Of a stretch of 64,000 nt of DNA, positions 33,206 to 45,379 are shown one piece after another. Within the stretch, counting starts at the first letter, position 1, and the number at the start of each line of letters is the position of its first letter. This DNA comes from Silene latifolia (taxonomy: Eukaryota; Streptophyta; Magnoliopsida; Caryophyllales; Caryophyllaceae). The translations under genes were made by a program, and so were the position numbers. Under the pieces are notes generated by a model, which saw nothing but the letters and a program-made list of their open reading frames with translations, ran no database searches and was not told where the DNA came from. The stretch spans positions 49,342,293-49,406,292 of the forward strand of contig NC_133528.1 of assembly GCF_048544455.1 (NCBI RefSeq). The letters run 5' to 3'.

Positions 33206-34880
33206 TGTATTTTGATGTTATAGCCAGATGGGGTAAAAAGGTGGAGGACGTGGAAGGGGACGATTTGGAGGCGGGGGCTTCCGATTTGCAAAGCAGGAAA
33301 CTTTTCTACCTTTTCCCGTGAGTAAGCTATACCAGCAGGGAACTCTTGTTTACTATCCAACTGCTTAATCGTTAGGCTAAAGTTGGTGACAGGTTGGTGT
33401 ATATCGGTTTAGGTTGAAACCTCTCAACCAAAACCCAAATATCCTTTTAATTGGATTTAGATCTTACTCATCCTGTTATCGATGGTTGGAGTTTTTCTGA
33501 TTTTCTTGGTTTACTTCAGTTGAAAAATTGGATGATTTGAAAGTCACGTGGTATATACCTGTCATTGTCAATGCCATTATCGAATGACAACTTGTTATTT
33601 ATCTAACTGAACTGTTTTGTCATTTAACTTTTACTTAAGTTAACTTGGTGTATGAAGTTATGAACATTCTCAATGCCTTTTCCCATGGAATGGAGTGAGC
33701 TGTAAGGCCGGAAGCTGTGTTTCATTGACTTGGCTACAAGACGCAAAATGGTGTTGATGGGTGACACAGTTATTTTGTGAAAAGTTTCCATATTTATATT
33801 TGAATGAATCGAGTGTACTAAATGTCACGTCAGAATGTAGAATATGAGACATGCGAAACGTTGCCAGATTGAAGTGTAAAGTATTACATCCAAGAAGAAG
33901 AATGCCTATTTCTCACTGTTTTTTTTATACCCCTGTTTACATTGTCCTGCCGGAGGTCTTTGGTATTTGTTATTAATGTATGTTGTTTCTGAACTATAGG
34001 AGTTGGTAAGGATAAGGAATAAATTACAGCGGGGATTAAAGAATCTACCGTACTTCTGGAGGAGACATTTTCTTATGGTAAACAATCCGCCTTATAGCAT
34101 GACTTCTTCCATGTTCTATCCTCTTTAGTCTCTTTGATCTTGTCCATATATTTGCCTTATATTTGGAGTTGGACAGAATCGATATTGATAGGAACAAATT
34201 GGAGCTTTATACAGTTAGTTATAGTCCAATCTTCAAGATGTTGTATATTATCGTGTTCTGAACTTTTATGATGTGAGCACTACCTAGATGTATTATGGAC
34301 TTCACTATCGTTTAGACAGTCTGTGAATAGGTTGCAAAAAGTAGTTGGGTTTTAGGAATGCATTAGATTTTCAGAGAATCTTGTATAAGATAGTCTCACA
34401 TTACATATGAGACCAACCTAAATCTGCATGTATTCCTCATTTACTTATAGACTTATAGTGTTAATGGCACGGTGAGACATATGAGACTGTGAGTTAGTTT
34501 AAGCGGTAAAGTCATTGACGGGTGATACTAATGACTTAGTTTCAGAACACGATGGCGATTCGTTTCTTGGCCCCTTTCACACTGAGAAAAATAGATCGTC
34601 TCTTATAAATTCGTGTAGATTTTTGATATTTCACTTTGCCAACACTCACTTTTAATAAATTTTGTTCCATGGTCACGTTTATTACTATTAGGGTTTTATT
34701 CGTGACAATACTATATTTGCACCCCATTATGTGTGCTGTATTATGGATTTTACACTTCAGTACTGATTATTCTTGAGTTTTATGGGCTGTCATCTTAGAA
34801 GAAGAAGCTGTTGATATTGAGAGGTATTCTCACACGAAAGAGAGAAGTTCAGCAGACCAAATATCTCTTGAAAACTCTGA
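33206..34880 (+). pseudogene. Possible RNA polymerase III Rpc31-like gene remnant
   Basis: Three exon-like pieces in order. GGGRGRGRFGGGGFRFAKQE then TFLPFP at 33,236-33,317 ends at a strong donor GTGAGTAAG. ELVRIRNKLQRGLKNLPYF is at about 34,001-34,060. EEEAVDIERYSHTKERSS is at about 34,799-34,855. Plant Rpc31 proteins have a Gly/Arg-rich N-terminus, a short mid motif ending in SPYy, and MDIERYSDR. The start reads ATG GGG TAA, an immediate stop, and the later exons and acidic tail were not found. The match is by pattern only and rests on short segments. Confidence 0.35.
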
Positions 34881-36000
34881 CTATATGCCACTCCTACTTG
34901 GATATTTTAGTACTTCGTTTTGGATTCCATACCACTTTCCTCCCACTCCTTCGCTTTGTGCCTAGCAAGTAAATTTTTGACATAGGCCCTGAACTGTATG
35001 TTTTTGACAGGAACGCTGGCTGCTGATCTGCCTTGTTTCTGCTGCCATGATGCATCACATTTGAGTCTCCATCTTGCTGTGCAACTAATGTTATATTTTT
35101 ATGTATGTTCTTTTTTCTTCTGAAGATATCGTATTACTAAAGTCGTCAACCTTCCCTTCCGGGTATTGCCTACAATCAAGGAATTGAGTGGGACACAGAT
35201 GGAAGTTAATGTCAAGGTTAGTAACGATTTTTCCCTGGAGTTGCTACCTTTTGTATTGTGTGAGTAAGTTGAGATTTTGGAATTGAGTGGGACTCATGTG
35301 TCTGATTGTGCCCTGGAGTTGCTACCTTTTGTATTGTGTGACCGGGATTTGGCAAGATTAACATTTAATTTTTGTGCTCTCGTATTCCTCCTCCCCATTT
35401 TACGTTGGTAATTTAAGTGTAATTACCGGTTCATTTTGCCATTCCTGAATGTATGGGTTTCATGTTGTATACCTTATTTCTTTGTGCCTGGGCTTTGCAA
35501 GCCCTTACCTTGCTTTCTGTATGTTTTCAGACTTTCATAGGAAAAAAAATTGGACATAGACAGACATAAATTGGCGGACGTGGGAATGCATTTTCTGGGA
35601 GCAGCCGGCATTCGGTCATAACTATGGTTAGAGCGCCAACAAGAGGATAGTATGTGTGCGCCTACACTTACCTGGTAAGTTAACCTTGTCTCCTGGTTTA
35701 TTACAGCATAAGTGCTCATATGCATGTTCCTTTTTTCGGATTTTGTTTCGGCAAAGTTAATCGTTTGCATATTTAAAGGGAATACAGTGTTAGCTGTATC
35801 TAGAAAGTTTATTTTCAAACCGACTATTGCACCGTGCTATTTTCTTGATATTGGTTGGTATAACTTTCTATAGAAGATATCCTTAGTTTAGCTTACAGAC
35901 ATACACAAGGAAATAAAGACAACCCATTTAGATTGAACTGTTACGGTCTGAGAGAATGGGATTGACTGTTCATTTCAATAGTGACCCATGTGCTCCTCAC
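34881..36000 (+). other. Non-coding, no feature
   Basis: Intron- or intergenic-like. A direct duplication of about 30 bp (GGAGTTGCTACCTTTTGTATTGTGTGA at 35,237 and 35,314) is the only structure seen. Confidence 0.35.
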
Positions 36001-36913
36001 ATGCTTCTTAACTTGCTCTCAACTCTCAGCAATCACAAATTATACGGAGTACGTAGACTACATACAACTCTCCCCACTTTTACTCACCCCCACCCATTTT
36101 TTCTCTTTTCCCCCATTTTCCTCTCAAGAAACAATTTATCATCAATCATCAAATTGGGTGTTCATTTCAGCTCTTTCCCTTTCGTGCATGTTCACAGACC
36201 CATTTGTGATTCATTTGAGTAAGTTTAGACTTTTGACCATCATTGTATTTCTATTTTGATCAAGCTGGTTTTGTTCAATTTTTAGGCTTGTTTGTTTGAA
36301 TGTTTCCTATTTTTGATTACTGCTTTTGGGGCTTTTGTTTATTCAATTTTCGCGATGTGTGGTCGTCCCTAGCTGTAAGTATTTACTTATTAATGATATG
36401 GTTTTCTGGTGGATTCCCTTCAGGTTTCAACCATGCATTTCTGCCCACTCTCTCATATGGTGAGTTGAACACCAATTAAATTACTCCGTACTTTTAATTC
36501 TTTTTCTATATCATTTCTGTTTCATTTTGTGTTTTTTTTTTTTCCTTTTTGGTTTCATCTTCTGATAAGGTGTACCTTGTTTTATCAGTTCACCAATTCA
36601 TGCATCAAGTCACTAGATATGTGGTAGAAATTAGGAATGTTACTTTGTTATTATTTGTTGCAGATGAGATGAGTTGGATCCATCACAGCCTCACAGGGTA
36701 TTGTTAACTTATTAAAGAGATGTTTCGGTTCTTCCTACCTAAAAGTTGAAAAATTGAATATTACGTTAAGATTACATGTAGTTCCTAATAAGGTAGTGTG
36801 AGCATTGGTTCCTTATATGGTAATGTGCTCAAATTGACCCTTCAGTTAATTTTAGGACTTTGGACCAGTTAGTTATGTTCAAACACTTTAAACAATTTTT
36901 CTGTCGTGCTACA
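36001..36913 (+). promoter_or_regulatory. Candidate host gene 5' region, split by retroelement
   Basis: ACTCTCCCCACTTTTACTCA and a CTCTTTTCCCCC-rich leader with GAGTAAGT-type donors (about 36,218) look like a 5' UTR and first introns. A micro-exon-like ATGCATTTCTGCCCACTCTC occurs at 36,432. The Athila-like element lands at 36,914, and host sequence resumes at 45,380. No protein could be assigned. Confidence 0.25.
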
Positions 36914-38425
36914 TGATACCCGTCGTTGTGAGTACCAAAAATAATAGTTATAATTCCTATTAAAACTAACCTAGGCTAGTGGTAATAAGGTCGAACCACA
37001 AGGAGGCGAATGTAATTAATAATTGTCTAATTCTAGTCTAAGGTAACGAATGTGGGGGTTGAGTTGATTTGGTCTACAGCTAAAGGCAATAAACTAAAAA
37101 GACGGATAAAACAGATAAAAGAAGGGGTACTAGGATGGTCGGTTCACTATAGTTTCGGCGGCAGCATACTAAGTAGGTCTAAATCAAACACATGAGGCGG
37201 GAAAACAAGAGGTCCTCTCGGTCGACTCTTTACAGATAGCATCTTTCGATCTCGCTATAAGTCCCTAATATCACTAATACTGACTCTCGTCCTGAAAAGT
37301 GACTAATAATCTAAACTTTACCTATCTTTCGATCTCAGCATAGTTTAGTCATTTTAATTGGTGATCTAACAACCTTCCCTATCTTTCGATCTAATGGGTC
37401 AGTCATATATTAAGCATTCAACTAGTCGCATGCATTCGATTTGTCAAATACAACATTTAAATCAATTAAAACGAAGGTAAACCTCACGTGGTCAGTCGAT
37501 CGACCAGGTATGGCAGTCGATCGACTGACACGCGATTTCAGGCCATGTTAATTCTATTCCCGCCTACACTATAATTCCCCTACATCCTAGCACGAATAAA
37601 TTAGCTACTCATACTAAGAATGATAACAACAATAAGATTGATTATTAAATATACTGAATTCATGATTAATACGGGAAGATAAATAAATAACATAAAGCGA
37701 TAAAATTGGCTTTGGAATCTAGCTAGCAATTTCTATACTATCAATGCAATAAAGATGAACTGAAATAGAACAAAAGGAATACCGAAATTGCAGAAGAATT
37801 GTAACGGAATAATTAGAAGTACGAACGAAAATCCGATGCAAACCAATATTCCGAACCCTAATTACTGATATTCTAAAACTGATAAAACTGAATGTAAAAC
37901 TTAGATAATAATTCGATCTCTATTCTTATGTTCTAGGTTACGTTATATAGCAAACTAACGTAACTTTTATTTCCAAAACCTAAAATACAATGAGCTTCAA
38001 GTTTCCTAATCTTTTAATTCTCGTCTGAAGTAACGTCTTGGTCGATCGACTGCTGGGACCGGTCGATCGACTGGGATGCAGTGTACAGTAGCTTCTGGAT
38101 CCCGTGGGTTGGTCGATCGACTAAGGGTACTGGTCGATCGACTGCTTTAGCTGGTACTTGACTTCTATAGTCTCGTGGATTTGTCTTTTGGGCCTTGAAA
38201 TGTGCACCAAGCTCGTTCCTTAAGTGAATACTTCACGTCAAATGAAATGCAGGATACTCGGGGACGGATTTAGCTCAATTTCCGCTGGATTCTTCACATT
38301 CCTGCAATAATGTACAAAATACGAAAGTAGACGGAAATAGGGGAAATGGTAGCTTAAACTACACAAATGAGCTCTGAAATGCGTGTAAAATGAGGTATAA
38401 AACATCATATAAATGATACGCATCA
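36914..38425 (-). repeat. 3' LTR of Athila-like element
   Basis: Carries three TCGATCGA pairs: 37,496/37,517, 38,042/38,063 and 38,113/38,134, each 21 bp apart. On the minus strand a TATA-like GCTATATAACG lies near 37,942-37,952, 90-190 bp downstream of the two upstream pairs. The polypurine tract GGTTTGGGGAAGTT (minus) abuts it at 38,426-38,439. Confidence 0.9.
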
Positions 38426-38439
38426 AACTTCCCCAAACC

Positions 38440-40650
38440 AAACCCTTGCTTGTCCCCAAGCAAGAACTAAACTCGATCTAATGACCTAATGGAACGAGTT
38501 CAATCTTAGAGCGAATTACAACATGTAAAGCCTAAACTATTTCAATGCAACTAACAATCAATTAGACACTATGAATCATGCAACCGAGTTATGAAGTCGT
38601 TAAAGACTGCTGAACCGTCAACTATAGAGACTTATCAAATTGGACTCCCACGGGTCGCTCATATCACACATAAGCAGAGGTGAATATATAAGATGATAGA
38701 AATAATTCATTTTGTAAGGACTCTTACCTAACTACGACCTACAAGAACATGCCTGCAATATAATATGAAAACAATCTCTACAACCGTACATATGCATTCC
38801 AACCAACAAAAGACCATGACACATGCCGAGGTATATATGTGGATATGTGAGGTATGGGTAAGAAGAGGCAAAACATTTATGGGAAAGTGGAGGTATAGGT
38901 GATCAAGCTAGTACCAAAACGGAACCATATGGCACCATCCTTCTTCTTGCTCATAATCAAACGAAACGGTGCTATAGAAAGCACAAATCTCACAATCTCC
39001 AGTATAAAAGTAATCAACTAACTTCCCATAAGATACTAATGCAACATGGGAGGAAAAATCGCCATAAGATAAGGATTTTGAATTTATGCGAATTGATTTC
39101 TTCTTTTCTTTCGAACCTCAGTCGATCGACCAGAATTGGCAGTCGATCGACTGCTTTGAACAGTACAGAACTCTTTTTTTTTCTTTTTCGAATCATTTTT
39201 CCTTTTTCTTTTCTTTGAACTTCTTTCCTCCTTCATTCTTTTTATCCAACAAAATCTCAATAAGAGCAAATGCTACCAAAAACTAAGTAACAATCCCAAG
39301 AACGTAGACTACTAGGTTGACAAGGGCAGGCTAAATGTAGGATGTAGTAATGGGACAAAAAGGCTATTTTTGGCAGAGTGAAGCTTATGGGCAAAACGAA
39401 TAAAGGGAAACCTCTACCACATGTGTCAACAAACCACAAACCGAATGCACACAGGTATTAAGCAGATCAAGTTCATATTTATGCACATTTATGTAACATG
39501 TCTCATAAGGAGTACTACTCACATCCTAGATAAACTGGTCATGGGTGTCACCAGTTATAGGCTCTAACAACTCAGAAATATGATGTAGTTTGCCAAAATT
39601 CTAAGTCAAGTCTCAAGTTCAGCAAATAATTAACGAAAACTCGTAGATATGCACTTATACGATTCCACTAATAACATGTTAATTAGCACGGCTTAGGCGA
39701 TAAAACAGATGCAAATGCAATGTCATAATTGAAATACTACCGTTCCGACTCGACCTATATGCTAAAATAAACGTGCATTTTTTTTGAAATTTTTGAAATT
39801 TTTCAATTTTTTTGGAATTTTTTGTATATATATGAAATGAAATAAACAATGCAAGGCAATAACGTAAACGTGAATGCAAGCAAATGAAATGCGACGCAAA
39901 ACCCTTCCCCAAACCAAATCGCACAATGTCCCCATTGTGTAAAATCATGTAATGAAGAAAAATGGAAAACGGGAGTTTGCGAGAAAATAAAGAAATATGA
40001 CATGAAGTGGAAATCGGGAACTCACAAGACTTTGAGCGCAGCAAAAAGGAAACCTCCCCAAACCAGCGTAAGCTAGGAGATTTCAGTAGCCAGCAGTGCT
40101 ACCAAAAAGTACCTGAAAGACAAACAAAACCACGCATAATATCGAGAAGACAATAATGAAGCGGTAATTTTGTGCACAATTAAGAAAATAGAAGAAATAA
40201 ATAATTTGAAGGAAGATAAAGTGGAGTAGAAAACTCACTCAAGTCCGCAAATCGACCAAACACAGCAGGGGAGAGGTCGTGAACAGGTACAGCAGTGCGG
40301 GGCGGTCGATCGACCATAGAAGGCAGTCGATCGACTAGGGTGAACAGGAACAGAAGCTCCTGGAAGTCGTGCCTCAGTCGATCGACCAGGGTAATAAGTC
40401 GATCGACTGGAAATACTGATGTAACCTTCTGATTTCTTCGTATTTGCTCAATAACTTGAGCTAATGAGATCTAAAAACCTGCAAGTGCACAATAATACGC
40501 GCCCAAAATCGCGCAAAACCCAAAGTATAGTCTAAAGTGCTTAAAAAATCCTAAACAAAACAATTAAAATGCGAAGTCTCGCGCACACAAAAGCAATAAA
40601 AAGTGTTTAAAAGCAATAAAATGAAAGTTTTTGATAAAGCGCGTGATCAA
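38440..40650 (-). other. Non-coding 3' internal region of Athila-like element
   Basis: Where RT, RNase H and integrase would be expected, no conserved motif is visible in any frame. Holds three more TCGATCGA pairs (39,122/39,143; 40,306/40,327; 40,378/40,399). A/T-rich with homopolymer runs near 39,165-39,230 and 39,777-39,830. Confidence 0.6.
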
Positions 40651-43600
40651 CTAGTAGTTAATCAAGAATGCCCACGGTATGGCCCACTTCGTCGGCTTCT
40701 GGCTACAAAAGGTAGCCTCAACGATGCTCATCTTTTCAGCTGCACCTTCCTCAACTTCAGCATCCGTAGAGCTTGACGGATCAACAGCTTCGTCATCTCC
40801 CCAATCAATGACCTCTTCCGGCTCATCAAAGTCCAAGTCGGACTGTCTCACTTTGGCTGGCTCATCTTCAAGCTCCTCATCAGTGCCATAACTCAGGCAT
40901 CCAAGACCGCCCCTCGAAACGATTTGCTCCTTCACAGCTGGAGCAACCTTCGGCTCTTCCTTCCCCAAACTAGCTCCTGCAATGTCTAAAACAATAGAAT
41001 CTTCCTCCTTCTTGCTCCCAGTCTGGGGCGGAGGTGTTATAACAGGAATAGGAATAGAGACAGGCATATCAGGAAGCACAAAGTATGATTTCTTTTCAGA
41101 AACCGTATTACAGGTGACAGGCCACATGGGGTCTTTCTTCCTAGCTGTCTGGGCGAAGACAATAGAATGCTTCCCCACTTTGAAGGTCGGGTCCAGTAAC
41201 CAACATCAATAATCGCACCGGCGGTGTGCGAAATGGCCTACCTAGAATGATAGGTATGTGGGCATCCTCAGGCATATCAAGGACCACAAAGTCTACAGGG
41301 AAGAAAAACTTCCCTATTTGCACAGGGATGTCCTCTAGGACTCCTATAGGCTGGACCACAGATCGGTCAGCCATCTGAACGGTCATGTTCGTGACTGCAA
41401 ACCTATTCAATTTTAACTTTCTAGCAAGACTCAAGGGCATGACGCTAATGCTAGCTCCTAGGTCACATAGTGCCTTCTCAATAGAGAAGGTACCTATATT
41501 ACAAGGAACGGAAAAGCTACCTGGGTCTTCTAGCTTATGGGGTGCAGTGTGAGTCAGATAAGAACAAGACTCTTTAGTGAGAGCGACAGTATGCACAGTT
41601 TCAAGTGACCTCTTTTTAGACAGTAATTGCTTCATGAACTTCATATAAGCAAGCACTTGGTTTACTAATTCAAGGAAAGGTACTTGTACGTTAAGACTAT
41701 GAACAACATTTTCAAATTTATTGAAAGATACCTGTTCCTTTGTCGGCACTAGTCTCTCGGGATAAGGGGCTGAAAGAAGTAACTTAGCCCTCTTATCTAA
41801 GTCTTGCATGCCGGCATCTGTGGACTTAGGCTGGAAGTCCACGACCTTCTCCTTATTGAACCTTGACCCCTCTTCAGACCGTCTCAAATATGAACCATTG
41901 ATTGACATTGGGTTGTACTTCGGAACCGGGACCGACCCATCAGCACTCGGGTCTTGCCCCAATACTTTCGGAGTTGTCGTACCCCGAAACAAATGGTCTC
42001 TCAAATTATTGGGCATTAGAGGACGAAATTTCTCAATATCAGCAGCGGCCTCAGTCGATCGACCACCTTGCTCAGTCGATCGACTGAGGTCTACAGTTCC
42101 AGAAGCTCCTGTAACCCGCACTTCAGTCGATCGACCGGGTACATCAGTCAATCGACTAATATACCTGGTAGACGCCTTTTTCTTGGTATTATTCGTTACA
42201 GCTTTATTCTGACTCGGTTTCGCCTCATCTTTTGCAGAGGCATCCTCGACCATAGCAGGCCCCTCCAGGGTAGACCCACTCCTCAAAGTAATGGCATTTA
42301 GGGTCTCTTTCTGGTCAGTTTGAGTCGGTAAGTGTCCCGGAGCTCGAGTGGTACTCTTGCTAGCCAATTGAGCAATTTGGCTTTCTAAAAGTTTCATTCC
42401 GGCCTCTCTAGCTTGGGACTCCTTTTGCAACATATTCTTCAACTCAAAGAAAGTCGAATTTTGAGATTATTTTCTTTGCGGCACATAGGGAGGTTTTTGA
42501 TATTGTTGTTGCTTATGATGAGGGGGTACATAGGCTTGCTGCTGCTGCTGCTGCGGAGGTGGAGTTGGATTTAGGACATTTTGGCTACTCCACCTCAAGT
42601 TGGGATGAACATTAGGCTTATAGTAGGTGTTTGTCTGCCTATAATGTTGAAAGGCAGCACAAGACTCAAAGGGACTAGGATAATTTTCTGAACCATGTCC
42701 CTCAGCTCCACACCTTCTGCAGACGAAAGGACCGTCTGACACAGCATTCACTTGGTAAATACCTCCTTTTGAAGCTCCTCCCAGTTCATACTTGTCGAAT
42801 CTCGCAGTGAGAGCTTCAAGTGCAGCTACAGAAGGAGATTCAGCACTCCTCCTTTGATTCCCCCTGGAATTCCCATACTCAGCTTTATGGGTGGCTAAGT
42901 CATCAACGATCTTCTACCCCTTAGTTTCACCCATATTCTCAGCAAATCGGCCATTGGCTGCAGCATCCAAAATAGCCCTCTGATTGTCATACAGCCCGTT
43001 ATAGAACTGATTGCAAAGACTCCATTTTTCGAACCCATGGTGCGGAATAGTTCGCACCAGCTTCTTGAAACGGACCCATGCTTCATGAAAGTTCTCATCC
43101 GACCCTTGTTTAAAGCTCGTGATCTGAGCTCTAATGGCATTCGTCTTCGAGGCAGAGAAGTATTTTTTGTAAAATGCCAGGGCTAAGGAATTCCAATCGG
43201 TGATCCCATGAGCAGCTCGATCCAGATCTCTGTACCACTCCCTTGCAGCATCACGGAGTGAGAATATAAACATAGTCTCCTTTATCTGGTCCTGGGTCAC
43301 GCCGGTCGGTGGGGGTATAGAGCAGCAGTAATCGATAAATATCTCCATATGCTTGGCTGCATCTTCATTTGCAGCTCCCCCGAACTGGTTCCTCTCAACT
43401 AAGTTGATATAGGAAGGCTTTGGTTTGAATTTCCTAACAGCTCCACGTAATTCGAACCCCTTGTAAAGATTTTCAGCTGTCGGCTCAGAATGACTTGCTA
43501 TAGTTGCTTCTTCAGCCATGACTGGAATTTCTGGAGAAATGACTGTCTCAGCTGAAGAAGTAGAAGCAAGAGATGTAGGTGGATCTTCTTCGAACAGAGC

Positions 43601-43735
43601 GTTCTCGTAGTAACTTGACAGAGTACTCAGCTCTTCCTCTGTCGGCAACACCCTTGATGATCGTCTCAACTCGCGCAAGGATTTCTCAATCTCAGGATTG
43701 AACGGTACTAGTTCACCACCCTGTGACCTGCGCAT
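40651..43735 (-). pseudogene. gag-protease ORF of Athila-like element, with stops
   Basis: Minus strand from ATG 43,735. Gag has DAAREWYRDLDRAAHGITDW and AFYKKYFSASKTNAIRAQIT, then a zinc knuckle CRRCGAEGHGSENYP in which the last Cys is Tyr. The protease region reads ALCDLGASISVMPLSLARKL and IPVQIGKFFFPVDFVVLDMP, then IPIILGRPF, with active-site Asp in DLGAS. The segments at 43,735, 42,751 and 42,442 are in one frame, interrupted only by TAG near 42,915 and TAA near 42,465. A frameshift near 41,200 leads to an acidic C-terminus (EDEPAKVRQSDLDFDEPEEV) ending at 40,651. One exact and one degenerate palindrome pair lie inside the coding region and read as RSTE repeats. Confidence 0.85.
42055..42155. 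repeat. Two TCGATCGA pairs inside the gag-protease reading frame
   Basis: Octamers at 42,055/42,076 and 42,127/42,148 (the last is TCAATCGA). 21 bp equals seven codons, so both members are read in the same frame: RSTE-QGG-RSTE in one pair and RLTD-VPG-RSTE in the other. A serine/threonine-rich linker surrounds them. Confidence 0.9.
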
Positions 43736-43839
43736 AAGAAGAAACTACAAAAAGAATATAAGAAAAGTTTAAGGAACGGATGTCCCTTAAACTAAGAAAC
43801 AAACTAAAAGAAAACAACAAAAAATTAGAACAATTGCCT

Positions 43840-43856
43840 CCTCGGCAACGGCGCCA
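43840..43856 (-). promoter_or_regulatory. Athila-type primer-binding site
   Basis: TGGCGCCGTTGCCGAGG on the minus strand, 5 bp from the 5' LTR; the usual Athila primer site, attributed to tRNA-Asp. Confidence 0.8.
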
Positions 43857-43861
43857 AAATT

Positions 43862-45374
43862 TGATACCCGTCGTTGTGAGTACCAAAAATAATATTTATA
43901 ATTCCTATTAAAACTAACCTAGGCTAGTGGTAACAGAGTCGAACCACAAGGAGGCGAATGTAATTAATAATTGTCTAATTCTAGTCTAAGGTAACGAATG
44001 TGGGGGTTGAGTTGATTTGGTCTACAGCTAAAGGCAATAAACTAAAAAGACGGATAAAACAGATAAAAGAAGGGGTACTAGGATGGTCGGTTCACTATAG
44101 TTTCGGCGGCAGCATACTAAGTAGGTCTAAATCAAACACATGAGGCGGGAAAGCAAGAGGTCCTCTCGGTCCACTCTTTACAGATAGCATCTTTCGATCT
44201 CGCTATAAGTCCCTAATATCACTAATAAAGACTCTCGTCCTGAAAAGTGACTAATAATCTAAAGTTTACCTATCTTTCGATCTCAGCATAGTTTAGTCAT
44301 TTTAATTGGTGATCTAACAACCTTCCCTATCTTTCGATCAAATGGGTCAGTCATATATTAAGCATTCAACTAGTCGCATGCATTCGATTTGTCAAATACA
44401 ACATTTAAATCAATTAAAACGAAGGTAAACCTCACGTGGTCAGTCGATCGACCAGGTATGGCAGTCGATCGACTGACACGCGATTTCAGGCCATGTTAAT
44501 TCTATTGCCGCCTACACTATAATTCCCCTACATCCTAGCACGAATAAATTAGCTACTCATACTAAGAATGATAACAACAATAAGATTGATTATTAAATCT
44601 ACTGAATTCATGATTAATACGGGAAGATAAATAAATAACATAAAGCGATAAAATTGGCTTTGGAATCTAGCTAGCAATTTCTATACTATCAATGCAATAA
44701 AGATAAACTGAAATAGAACAAAAGGAATACCGAAATTGCAGAAGAATTGTAACGGAATGATTAGAAGTACGAACGAAAATCCGATGCAAACCAATATTTC
44801 GAACCCTAATTACTGATATTCTAAAACTGATAAAACTGAATGTAAAACTTAGATAATAATTCGATCTCTATTCTGATGTTCTAGGTTACGTTATATAGCA
44901 AACTAACGTAACTTTTATTTCCAAAACCTAAAATACAATGGGCTTCAAGTTTCCCAATCTTTTAATTCTCGTCTAAAGTAACGTCTTGGTCGATCGACTG
45001 CTGGGACCGGTCGATCGACTGGGATGCAGTGTACAGTAGCTTCTGGATCCCGTGGGTTGGTCGATCGACTAAGGGTACTGGTCGATCGACTGCTTTAGCT
45101 GGTACTTGACTTCTATAGTCTCGTAGATTTGTCTTTTGGGCCTTGAAATGTGCACCAAGCTCGTTCCTTAAGTGAATACTTCACGTCAAATGAAATGCAG
45201 GATACTCGGGGACGGATTTAGCTCAATTTCCGCTGGATTCTTCACATTCCTGCAATAATGTACAAAAACACGAAAGTAGACGGAAATAGGGGAAATGGTA
45301 GCTTAAACTACACAAATGAGCTCTGAAATGCGTGTAAAATGAGGTATAAAACATCATATAAATGACACGCATCA
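43862..45374 (-). repeat. 5' LTR of Athila-like element
   Basis: Near-identical partner of 36,914-38,425, with the same three palindrome pairs at 44,444/44,465, 44,990/45,011 and 45,061/45,082, all 21 bp apart. TATA-like box on the minus strand near 44,890-44,900. Confidence 0.9.
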
Positions 45375-45379
45375 CTACA

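Larger units (their letters stand above)
36914..45374 (-). mobile_element. Complete Athila-like gypsy element without RT or integrase
   Basis: 8.46 kb, flanked by the 5-bp target duplication CTACA (36,909-36,913 and 45,375-45,379). LTRs of 1,512 and 1,513 bp (TGATACCC...GCATCA on the plus strand) differ at roughly 20 positions by eye, about 1.4%, so the insertion is recent. The primer site TGGCGCCGTTGCCGAGG (minus, 43,856-43,840) is of Athila type. The internal 5.4 kb codes only for gag and protease. 38,426-40,650 is non-coding, so the element must borrow RT and integrase. Confidence 0.9.
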
